64,000 bases of DNA from the NCBI GenBank assembly GCA_910588875.1, contig CAJURT010000009.1, forward strand, positions 1-64,000. The letters are read 5' to 3'. The translations under genes and the position numbers were made by a program. Under the pieces are notes generated by a model that ran no database searches, had not been told where the DNA came from, and worked only from the letters and a program-made list of their open reading frames with translations. Of the stretch, positions 51,878 through 58,318 are shown one piece after another; positions within the stretch are counted from its first letter, which is position 1; every line of letters begins with the position of its first letter. This DNA is from an uncultured Lachnospiraceae bacterium (GTDB lineage: Bacteria > Bacillota > Clostridia > Lachnospirales > Lachnospiraceae).

Positions 51878-52447
51878 TCATTCCTTTTTATGGCGTTTCC
51901 TGCGCAGGTAATTGCTTTCTTCCACCCGTTCCACCCTGGCGGCTCCCGCACGGGAGACAATCCCCATCCCCACCGTCACTTCCACCTGCTTCCCCATCAG
52001 CGGGATCTCCATTACCACCAGCCTTTTGTGGCGCAGCACCTTTTTCACTTCCCCCTGGCATCCCTTCATCGCCCCTGACGTCACAGTCAGCTTGTCCCCT
52101 TCAATGTACCCTTCCGAATAACGGACTATGTGTTCACGGCCACCCAGCTGCTTTAGGTAGGCTTCCTCCTCCGGGTAAACCGGCGTGATCTCCTCCCCAG
52201 TCCGCAGGATCCTGGCCGTCCACCCTGTTCCTTTCAGGCGTTTATAGAAATCCTCGATCCTACCCGTCTCCACAAACACATATCCCGGGAACAGCCTGCC
52301 CGTCACCATGGACCACTTCCCCTGTTTCTTTGTCATCCTCTCCGCCAGCAGGACAAACACTTCTTCATCTTCCCGGGCAACCTGGCTTTGGCATTTCCCG
52401 CACAGTTCTGACTCTGTTCCCGCTTGGGTCTGCATTACATACCACAT
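51878..52447 (-). CDS. loaP: NusG-family antiterminator, LoaP-like
   Basis: The 189-residue protein starts MWYVMQTQAGTESEL and has the NGN-domain segment VTGRLFPGYVFVETG, then a KOW-type C-terminal domain (EGDKLTVTSGAMKGCQGEVKKVLRHKRLVVMEIPLMG) and a basic tail (YLRRKRHKKE). This is the pattern of LoaP, a specialised NusG paralog that drives processive antitermination of long biosynthetic operons in Firmicutes. It is the third of three tandem paralogs and directly precedes the hairpin and the glycan genes, which are its likely target. Confidence 0.85.
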   Translation of the reverse strand: MWYVMQTQAGTESELCGKCQSQVAREDEEVFVLLAERMTKKQGKWSMVTGRLFPGYVFVETGRIEDFYKRLKGTGWTARILRTGEEITPVYPEEEAYLKQLGGREHIVRYSEGYIEGDKLTVTSGAMKGCQGEVKKVLRHKRLVVMEIPLMGKQVEVTVGMGIVSRAGAARVERVEESNYLRRKRHKKE

Positions 52448-53049
52448 GCTGCCCCCTTCTTGGGGGGAACTCCCTGGCTTTGGTTCCCGGGAGGCATTTC
52501 CCCTGAAAGGGAAAGTCCCGGCTGTTCCCCACAGGTCTTTTCCGTGATTTCCAGACCGATTTCCGCCACTTCCTCTTTCCCGTCCAGGCTCATGCTGATA
52601 TAGCCCTTCCGTTTATGGCGGTCTATCTTCCTTACCCGGGATTCCATCCCCACCAGCGCTCCCCGGGATATTTTCAGCACCCCGTCTCGGATCACCCCGT
52701 AGGACATCCCGATCTCCTCTTTCCCTCCCATGAGTTTCCTCAAAAATTCTTCTTCCTCCTGACTCACCGGGCGCAATGTGCCCCCGCCCAGGGCATCTCT
52801 TTCCTTCCCGAACCACGGCATCCCGTCCGGGGTTTCCCGGCCTCCTCCCTGGCTGCTGCCCTCCGTTATGAAGAACAGATATTCTGGCAGGAAACGCTCC
52901 CTCTCCTCATGCCACTGTCCCAGGTATCTTTTTTTCCTGACACAGTACAATTCCCTGAACCTGCCGGGAACCGCCCCGGGCCGCAAAATACCGGCCTGGG
53001 CTTTTGCCAGTTCTTCCTGGCCTTTCCCGGTGCGGATTGCATACCACAT
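52435..53049 (-). CDS. NusG-family protein, second paralog
   Basis: From the ATG at 53049 the protein begins MWYAIRTGKGQEELAKAQ, as NusG/LoaP proteins do. It continues with FRELYCVRKKRYLGQWHEERERFLPEYLFF, a recognisable but divergent NGN domain, and DGVLKISRGALVGMESRVRKIDRHKRKGYISMSL, a KOW-like domain. A glycine-rich insertion of about 20 residues follows the NGN core, and the tail is long. An upstream TTG start is possible. It overlaps the loaP start by 13 bases. It is probably an operon-specific regulator, perhaps with different specificity from its neighbours. Confidence 0.75.
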   Translation of the reverse strand: MWYAIRTGKGQEELAKAQAGILRPGAVPGRFRELYCVRKKRYLGQWHEERERFLPEYLFFITEGSSQGGGRETPDGMPWFGKERDALGGGTLRPVSQEEEEFLRKLMGGKEEIGMSYGVIRDGVLKISRGALVGMESRVRKIDRHKRKGYISMSLDGKEEVAEIGLEITEKTCGEQPGLSLSGEMPPGNQSQGVPPKKGAACGM

Positions 53050-53101
53050 TTTTCCACCCTTTCCTGCGCCGCTCTTTCCAACGCCGTCCTTTTTCAGGCT
53101 G

Positions 53102-53611
53102 TCATCCTGCTCCTTCAATCTCTATGCCCAGGTACAGGACCCTTCTCTGCCCCATAAGGTCTGCCTCAATTTCAGCCACCCTTTTGTGGAGGTTCACCTT
53201 CCTTACCCTGTCCCTGGCCATTCTCAATGGCCCGGACACATAGGAAAGTTCCCCATCGCTGCCCACCCTGACCGTAGACAGGCCGATATCGCCGCTCCGG
53301 TCCGCAAGCATTCCCATAAAGTCGGATTCCTGCTGCTCCAGGGCTGACACATACTCCTCATCGCTGAATAAAAGCCTGGGCCTCGGCGCTCTTTTCAGTT
53401 CTTGATACACCTGCTCCGGCTGGTCCGTGTCGATAAACACATATCCCGGGAACAGGTTCTCCTGCACCGTGTGCCACTGTCCCCCGTATTTCTTCCTCCT
53501 GCTTCTGGTCAGGTGGAAGCACCGGGCATTCAGGTTTTTGGGGAGCAGGTTTGACACAAACTCTTTTGTGTTCTTTTCCTCCTGGTCTCTCACATGTACC
53601 ACACACCACAT
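53102..53611 (-). CDS. NusG-family protein, first paralog
   Basis: The protein (169 residues from MWCVVHV at 53611) has the NusG-like start VVHVRDQEEKN, the NGN segment HTVQENLFPGYVFIDTDQPEQ and a KOW-like part (DGELSYVSGPLRMARDRVRKVNLHKRVAEIEADLMGQ). I prefer 53611, which has TGGAG ten bases upstream, over an ATG at 53683 that would add 24 atypical residues. It is the first gene downstream of the invertible segment, so it would be the first switched on when the promoter is inverted. Confidence 0.78.
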   Translation of the reverse strand: MWCVVHVRDQEEKNTKEFVSNLLPKNLNARCFHLTRSRRKKYGGQWHTVQENLFPGYVFIDTDQPEQVYQELKRAPRPRLLFSDEEYVSALEQQESDFMGMLADRSGDIGLSTVRVGSDGELSYVSGPLRMARDRVRKVNLHKRVAEIEADLMGQRRVLYLGIEIEGAG

Positions 53612-53698
53612 AGGCAATTCGCTCCATTCCGCCAAGGGGAATGTCACAAAAGTATGCTTCCATACTTTTCGCATTTCCTCCATAGGGTTACAAAAAAT

Positions 53699-53725
53699 GT
53701 TCGCTTAACCATCAGTTAAGCGAAC
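53699..53725. repeat. Left inversion-type site or terminator hairpin
   Basis: Arms GTTCGCTTAAC and its exact complement flank the asymmetric spacer CATCA (53710-53714). On the minus strand ATTTTTTG follows the hairpin, so it can also act as a terminator just before the NusG genes. Confidence 0.8.
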
Positions 53726-53842
53726 GTTTCCAGACATCCTCGCCTATTGGGGATAACGTCATCCTCCTGTTTTATACAAAAATTAAGGAAATCTTCTATA
53801 ATTTCTTGGGAAAAAGCTGGGAAAAATGGCAATTGGACGCAG

Positions 53843-53871
53843 TTGACACCTATTAGAAATGATGTTATAAT
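53843..53871 (+). promoter_or_regulatory. Consensus promoter inside the invertible segment
   Basis: TTGACA (53843-53848), a 17-bp spacer and TATAAT (53866-53871) with an extended -10 TG match the full sigma-A consensus. It is the strongest promoter in the window. As shown it transcribes rightward into the right-hand hairpin and then antisense to the defence-gene remnants, where no plus-strand gene is seen. Confidence 0.88.
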
Positions 53872-53909
53872 CAGAACCATTAAAGAATAGATATTTTTGT
53901 AAAAAAAAG

Positions 53910-53936
53910 TGTCGCTTAACTGATGGTTAAGCGACA
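53910..53936. repeat. Right inversion-type site or terminator hairpin
   Basis: Arms TGTCGCTTAAC and its complement flank the spacer TGATG (53921-53925), which is the reverse complement of the left spacer. Nine of eleven arm bases match the left site. On the minus strand ACTTTTTTTT follows, and on the plus strand ATTTTT. Confidence 0.8.
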
Positions 53937-53962
53937 TTTTTCTGGCAATTGACACTATCTCC

Positions 53963-54238
53963 TTATATACCTCCATAAAAACGGGAGACACCGCGCCGGA
54001 TGCCTCCCTGTGTGTAATTCTCGTTGCCGGCCTCCCTGACCTTTTGCAGAGTGTCCACGATGATAAACCTCGTATCCGGGTGACGCTGGAGAAATTCTTC
54101 AAGCTGTCCGTTCAGTCCATCGGCCGGCGTTCTCGGCGAGAAGGCCATGTCATAGAGTTCCGTCATGGAGACCGTGTGGAGGCTCGGCTTTCTGACGACC
54201 GGCTGGTGTTCCAAAGGGGGATTTTGATACTCATTCAT
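53963..54238 (-). pseudogene. AAA ATPase (RepA/DnaB-like) remnant of a mobile element
   Basis: The start MNEYQNPPLEHQPVVRKPSLHTVSMTELYDMAF and the later LNGQLEEFLQRHPDTRFIIVDTLQKVREAG match the two ends of the N-terminal half of AAA ATPases carried by Firmicutes integrative elements. The stretch between them, which should hold the Walker A motif, is deleted. After this the frame leads into unrelated residues and stops. It is a non-functional fragment left by an integrative element. Confidence 0.65.
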
Positions 54239-54359
54239 TATTCATAATAGCAGTGCATTCAGAAATAAAGCTTCGATACATTTTTGCAAGAGTAGGACGT
54301 TTATGTTCATCTGTCATGTCTGATGAGCCCACGATGTCAATAAAAAGTGCAGTTATATA
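54231..54359 (-). pseudogene. Nucleotide-cyclase fragment (Pycsar-like)
   Basis: This 43-codon frame reads ALFIDIVGSSDMTDEHKRP followed by TLAKMYRSFISECTAIM. That resembles the first strand and helix of class III nucleotide cyclases, with a metal-binding aspartate in FIDIVGSS, in particular the short cyclases of Pycsar anti-phage systems. The rest of the domain is missing: it ends where the AAA ATPase remnant begins. There is no start codon. It is a small remnant, and the family assignment is from motif memory only. Confidence 0.45.
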
Positions 54360-54478
54360 AAAGCCAAAGCAAACGAAGCCTTAGAGTCAACATTGCTTAT
54401 CCAAGCATTTATCAATTCTAATGTACGAAATGTGTTTTCAGTATTAAAACCCTTAGAATTATCTGGCAGGATAGCCAC
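54353..54478 (-). pseudogene. Pycsar-type effector fragment
   Basis: In another frame just upstream of the cyclase fragment, 41 codons read GFNTENTFRTLELINAWI followed by SNVDSKASFALAF. This resembles the first transmembrane region of Pycsar/DUF5706 effectors, where a D/N-x-K-A-S/A motif precedes a membrane helix. The frame stops before the helix is complete. Together with the cyclase fragment it suggests a deleted two-gene defence system. I am only moderately confident. Confidence 0.4.
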
Positions 54479-54487
54479 CCCCTATAC

Positions 54488-55600
54488 TTACAACGATATG
54501 CGGTTTGCAAGCGGCTTTTTGCACAGCGCATTTATCAAAACACTTCTCGGTGGACAAACAGATGCCAACACAATATCCTGAAAGCATGGTTGAACATTCT
54601 CGCCATCGCTTGCACGAATCGGACCCGCATATAGCGTAGAACTATCCAAAGGTACGGGCTTGCTTTCCTCTGGACATTTGTACTTTTCAGCATACGAAAA
54701 AGCCAAAATATTCACTTCATCTGTGTGGTCAGAAACAAACCTGTGTAAATCCAGAGCGGTACTTGATGAGATGTAATCCGCTAATAAATCCTGAAGCACC
54801 CAAATAGTTTTTCCACCCCACGCCATTGCTGCTTGAGACTTAACAATCAATTGGCTTGCCATTCTTGCCCATACCTGTCTATAGTTAATGCCTGGGGCCA
54901 AGTGGGGTTGTCCCAACATACAATCCTCAAAAGCCTGTGGAATGCAACTTCTTTTTCGTTTATTCCCTCCTGATGTACTTGAAGTCATTACCTCTACAAT
55001 AATCGGTTGGTTTACAGGAAAGTCCTCAATATAAATCTCCCCGTCCCGCATGGAAAAAGTATGTCCACTTTCACGCAGATTTCTTTGCAACACATTCCAT
55101 TCAGTACCCGTTGCTTCGATTGCCTGCTGCTTGCTCACACGCCCTAATGGCATAAGTACATAATCAAACGTATAATCAAAAGCAGAAGTGTCTTCCACAT
55201 CTTCACCGCTGGAATACTTCACCTTCGCTTCTGACCAAATTCCAATCTCGCTATCATGCGGAAATGCACATTTTTCAAGAAGTTTTGTCTGTGTGATTCC
55301 GTGCAGGACATCTTCATTTGCCTTTCGTCCGATATACAGTAATCTTCTGGGGCAAATTATCCATGGTGACTGCCCTTCAGATATTTGGATAGAGCAAACG
55401 CCAGACGGCACTCTATCCATTTCCGGGAACAGTTTTGCCAATTCAGGATGATTTTTCAAATCAATATCGGACATATATCGATTTCCACCACCATCACAGG
55501 TATCGGAAATGAACGGACAGAATGCTCTTTTCCTTGAATCCTGAACAGCAGGACTTACATCACTTGCTGGATATCCAAGCAACTCATAGATTTTTGGCAC
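54488..55600 (-). CDS. NotI-like type II restriction endonuclease
   Basis: The 370-residue protein starts MPKIYELLGYPASD and has four cysteines at 28, 35, 69 and 83 in the contexts FCPF, TCDG, GVCSI and IICPRR. This matches the iron-binding Cys4 motif of the NotI family. QPIIVEVMTSSTSG in the middle could be the catalytic PD-(D/E)XK-like core (E-x-M). It should cut a specific DNA sequence protected by the adjacent cytosine methyltransferase. The genes overlap by 46 bases. If the family is right, an 8-bp GC-rich site is likely, but this cannot be read from sequence. Confidence 0.7.
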   Translation of the reverse strand: MPKIYELLGYPASDVSPAVQDSRKRAFCPFISDTCDGGGNRYMSDIDLKNHPELAKLFPEMDRVPSGVCSIQISEGQSPWIICPRRLLYIGRKANEDVLHGITQTKLLEKCAFPHDSEIGIWSEAKVKYSSGEDVEDTSAFDYTFDYVLMPLGRVSKQQAIEATGTEWNVLQRNLRESGHTFSMRDGEIYIEDFPVNQPIIVEVMTSSTSGGNKRKRSCIPQAFEDCMLGQPHLAPGINYRQVWARMASQLIVKSQAAMAWGGKTIWVLQDLLADYISSSTALDLHRFVSDHTDEVNILAFSYAEKYKCPEESKPVPLDSSTLYAGPIRASDGENVQPCFQDIVLASVCPPRSVLINALCKKPLANRISL

Positions 55601-56721
55601 AAGATTATCTCCTTCACTTTTTTGGCAATTGCATATGCAAGCGGAGGCGGCACCGAATTACCAATCTGCCTATGTTGATCTAAATCCTTGACCGTCCCGG
55701 TGCGTCCACGAATAGGTCCTCTCAAAACATATGAATCAGGATAACCATGAATCCTCATATACTCTCTTGGCGTCAAATACCTATCTTCCAAGGGGTGATA
55801 AAAAATCTCTCCGCCTCTAAGGGTGTTCGCCGGTCTTTTTCTATCAAGCCGCAGGAATTTCGTTGTATCCTTCTTTGTCAATCCTCCAATTTGTTCTTTG
55901 GGGAGATGCGTTTGGGATGACAAACTTTTTCCTTCTGGAACCCCATGGATCCTTTCCCTGTCCCGTACAGGGGTGACATCGTAATGGCTATCGTCAGGAA
56001 TTTCAGCCGAATCCTTTTTGCATACTGGTTTCCCCAGTCCAGCAATCGCTTCACCGACTGTTACATATGGCAATAAAGCAAAAAGGTTATCACATTTTTC
56101 TGGCTTATCATGGGTAGGATTTGGGAATTGAAATCCATTTGGCTTTTTTGTTGCAACGATAAAGACACGCTCTCTCAATTGAGGAACCCCATAATTTGCA
56201 GCCAATATGATCTTCCACTTAGGAACATAGTCCAATGATTCAAGTTCTTTTATGAACGACTCAAAAACGCCTCCACGCCGTCCGTCTAAGTCTTTTGCGG
56301 TCAATAAGCCTTTCACCTGTTCTATCATAATGGCTCTCGGTTGAATTACTTTTGCGTATCGAACCATCTGAAACAAAAGAACCCCTCTTTCGTCCGCAAG
56401 TGATTCTTGTTTCCCAATTTGAGAAAATGCTTGACAAGGAGGGCCTCCAAACAACAAATCGACTTCGCCCCTCCCTTTGTGAATATCAGACAAAATTTGC
56501 TCTGGCGCAAGGAAACGAATATCACCTTCATAAACCAGTGTGTCTCTTTTTTCACGCTGTATATTTTCTCGGAGTGTTCTGCAACAATGCTTATCAATCT
56601 CAATACAAGCTTTTATGTCAAAACCAGCTTGTTTGACTCCAATATCCATACCACCAGCCCCAGAAAACAAGGAAATTGCTGAAAGGCTGATATTGGCTGT
56701 TTCGGGTATGCTACTGTTCAT
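55555..56721 (-). CDS. DNA (cytosine-5-)-methyltransferase
   Basis: The 388-residue enzyme has motif I AISLFSGAGGMDIG, the catalytic motif IV FGGPPCQAFSQIG with Cys96, motif VI region IMIEQVKGLL, QLRERVFIVA and the C-terminal motif QIGNSVPPPLAYAIAKKV. It is a C5 methylase of a type II restriction-modification system, paired with the NotI-like endonuclease. It is AT-richer than the glycan and metal operons. An XRE gene just upstream may be its controller. Confidence 0.95.
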   Translation of the reverse strand: MNSSIPETANISLSAISLFSGAGGMDIGVKQAGFDIKACIEIDKHCCRTLRENIQREKRDTLVYEGDIRFLAPEQILSDIHKGRGEVDLLFGGPPCQAFSQIGKQESLADERGVLLFQMVRYAKVIQPRAIMIEQVKGLLTAKDLDGRRGGVFESFIKELESLDYVPKWKIILAANYGVPQLRERVFIVATKKPNGFQFPNPTHDKPEKCDNLFALLPYVTVGEAIAGLGKPVCKKDSAEIPDDSHYDVTPVRDRERIHGVPEGKSLSSQTHLPKEQIGGLTKKDTTKFLRLDRKRPANTLRGGEIFYHPLEDRYLTPREYMRIHGYPDSYVLRGPIRGRTGTVKDLDQHRQIGNSVPPPLAYAIAKKVKEIILCQKSMSCLDIQQVM

Positions 56722-56926
56722 TTAAGCTGCTCCTATTCTCAATGGTGCTATATTCTATGATATCATCTATATTACAGTCAAGCACTTCACAAATCCTAAT
56801 CAGCACTCCAACACGGACATCATCATTTTTCCCAAATCTTTTTTCGCTAATCATACCACAGTTCTGCACGATATTCAATATGATTTTCCCTGTGGCTATA
56901 TCAATCACTTCTTTAAAACCAACCAT
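56711..56926 (-). CDS. Small XRE-type HTH regulator (controller-like)
   Basis: The 71-residue frame can be aligned along a five-helix XRE fold: KIILNIVQNCGMISEKRFGKNDDVRVGVLIRICEVLDCNIDDIIEY, the last part being typical. It directly precedes and overlaps the methyltransferase gene by 11 bases, as controller (C) proteins of restriction-modification systems do. The start is uncertain. A better-looking start, MAMDGWF, is in another frame and is lost by one extra T near 56915, so the gene may be frameshifted. Confidence 0.5.
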   Translation of the reverse strand: MVGFKEVIDIATGKIILNIVQNCGMISEKRFGKNDDVRVGVLIRICEVLDCNIDDIIEYSTIENRSSLNEQ

Positions 56927-57257
56927 CCATAGCCATATACCTGCCCTGCCAAAAGCGCATCTGTGAGAGGATAGCATTCTCAATGCATTTCGCCGCATAA
57001 GTCGCGAGCCGGGAGCCCCGGTCTGCGTGAAAGCTGTTCACCGCCTTGATCAGACCAATCGTTCCGACGGATAACAAATCCTCCATATCATAATCCGTAT
57101 TCTGGTATTTTTTTGCCACATGCGCCACCAGTCTCATATTCCGCTCGATCAGAACGTTCCGCGCCTCCCGATCCCCCTCCATGCAGCGTTCCAACCAAAT
57201 CTTCTCTTCCCTGGGTGGCAGGGGCTTTGGAAATGTCTTCAAAGAAAGCCACCTCAA
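56913..57257 (-). pseudogene. sigK: Truncated sporulation sigma factor (SigK-like)
   Basis: About 98 residues match the N-terminal half of sigma-K/sigma-E-type factors: ERCMEGDREARNVLIERNMRLVAHVAKKYQNTDYDMEDLLSVGTIGLIKAVNSFHADRGSRLATYAAKCIENAIL, which is region 2. The protein then changes to unrelated residues at about 56963, where the restriction-modification block begins. Regions 3 and 4 are absent from the window. The only start is a TTG, so the 5' end may also be altered. This looks like an insertion or deletion breakpoint. Confidence 0.75.
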
Positions 57258-57333
57258 AGCTTACTTATTATCAATGTATGCTTTGGCGGCTTGCCTCGTG
57301 CTGTTGGCAGATTTGTACTATTTTCGCCATTTT

Positions 57334-58284
57334 TCAGCTAAACTGCACCACTTCCGGGATCTCCTCCGCCGGCGTCACTTCCTCCGCGTAGAGCACAGGC
57401 CCTTCCCCGTGGTAATCCTTCCAAAATTCCAGTTCAATCCGGGCGCGCACCTTCACCCACTGTCTGGTCTTAAGGTTCTTCGCCTCCCTGGCCTTGCAGA
57501 TATAGCCGAGGAAGGTCATATCATCCGCACAGCAGGTCATGGCCATCCGCCCCGGCACAAAATAGTTCTTTGGAAATTCCGGGGATTTTAAAACCATGGC
57601 CGTAAACTCAACCACCTTGCCCACATACCGTTCCGGCTTGTCCATGCAGTCAATATACCAGATCCCGTAGGCCTCCGGACCGATCTCCACCACATCCGCA
57701 TTTAAGTCATAGGGAAGATCCTCCTCGGACAGTTCATCAATCTCGCCCTCTTCGTCTTCGAATACAATCTCACACTTTGTGTTCATGGACTTTAACATCC
57801 GTTTATACCGCTCCAGATCTTCAATCCCATCACAGCGGTTGCAGATAATCAGTTCCGAATTCCGCACCATGGCGGCCAGCAGGGATTTCATGTTCTTGAC
57901 ATATAATTCAAAGGTGGACATGTCCACAATCGTAATCTGCTGGTAGACCGTCCAGTCCTTCGGCAGCCGGAAATCATCCTGATTCCACATGCCGTTCCAC
58001 TCGATCAGAACCCGTTCCGGATTATACAAAAGTTCCAGTTCTGTCAGCCGTTCCGGAGTGATCTGACCCGGCTCGTCCACATATACCACGGAAGTCCTGG
58101 TCGCCTCCAGCAATTCCTGCTCGTATTCTGTATCCCCTTCCTCGCAGACAATCAGCAGCGTCTTCCCCTCTGTCTGAAAATACTCCTGCTCCATAGTAAA
58201 GGATAAGAATTCCGTCTTCCCTGCCTCCAAAAATCCGTTTATCAAAAACACCGGTGTGATATCGTCATCAATCATCGGCCCCAT
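57334..58284 (-). CDS. CobW-like GTPase with a C-terminal OB-like domain
   Basis: The 316-residue protein has a G3E-type Walker A (NGFLEAGKTEF, residues 16-26), a weak Walker B region (RVLIEWNGMW) and a nucleotide-specificity segment (LIICNRCDG). The C-terminal 110 residues (GKVVEFTAMVLKSPEFPKNYFVPGRMAMTCCADDMTFLGYICKA) resemble the domain of the DUF1980/TIGR03943 family that often accompanies CobW proteins. It lacks the CxCC metal motif and the His-rich region of its neighbour. It is probably a partner metallochaperone, 34 bp downstream of the cobW-like gene. Confidence 0.75.
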   Translation of the reverse strand: MGPMIDDDITPVFLINGFLEAGKTEFLSFTMEQEYFQTEGKTLLIVCEEGDTEYEQELLEATRTSVVYVDEPGQITPERLTELELLYNPERVLIEWNGMWNQDDFRLPKDWTVYQQITIVDMSTFELYVKNMKSLLAAMVRNSELIICNRCDGIEDLERYKRMLKSMNTKCEIVFEDEEGEIDELSEEDLPYDLNADVVEIGPEAYGIWYIDCMDKPERYVGKVVEFTAMVLKSPEFPKNYFVPGRMAMTCCADDMTFLGYICKAREAKNLKTRQWVKVRARIELEFWKDYHGEGPVLYAEEVTPAEEIPEVVQFS

Positions 58285-58318
58285 CTCTTCTCACGACCTT
58301 TCTGTTTCTTCCCCCGGT

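Larger units (their letters stand above)
53692..53941. promoter_or_regulatory. Putative invertible promoter segment
   Basis: About 250 bp bounded by two inverted recombination-type sites (53699-53725 and 53910-53936), extended outward on both sides by AAAAAT. Inside, a consensus promoter faces right, away from the three NusG genes. Recombination between the 5-bp spacers would reverse positions about a centre near 53817 and place the promoter near 53764-53792 on the minus strand, roughly 150 bp upstream of the first NusG gene. Each arm also forms a terminator-like hairpin with a U-tract, an alternative or additional role. No gene inside is convincing. Confidence 0.7.

Noticed and set aside
53692..53941. 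Explaining the two hairpins purely as back-to-back terminators
   Set aside because: The hairpins do have U-tracts, so a terminator role is kept as an alternative. It does not explain why the asymmetric spacers are exact reverse complements, why arms and outer flanks match in inverted orientation, or why a consensus promoter between them points at no gene.
53716..54102. A 128-codon minus-strand frame running through the right hairpin and the promoter
   Set aside because: It crosses both structured sites and the consensus promoter, has no ribosome site and no recognisable protein features. The palindromes account for its openness.
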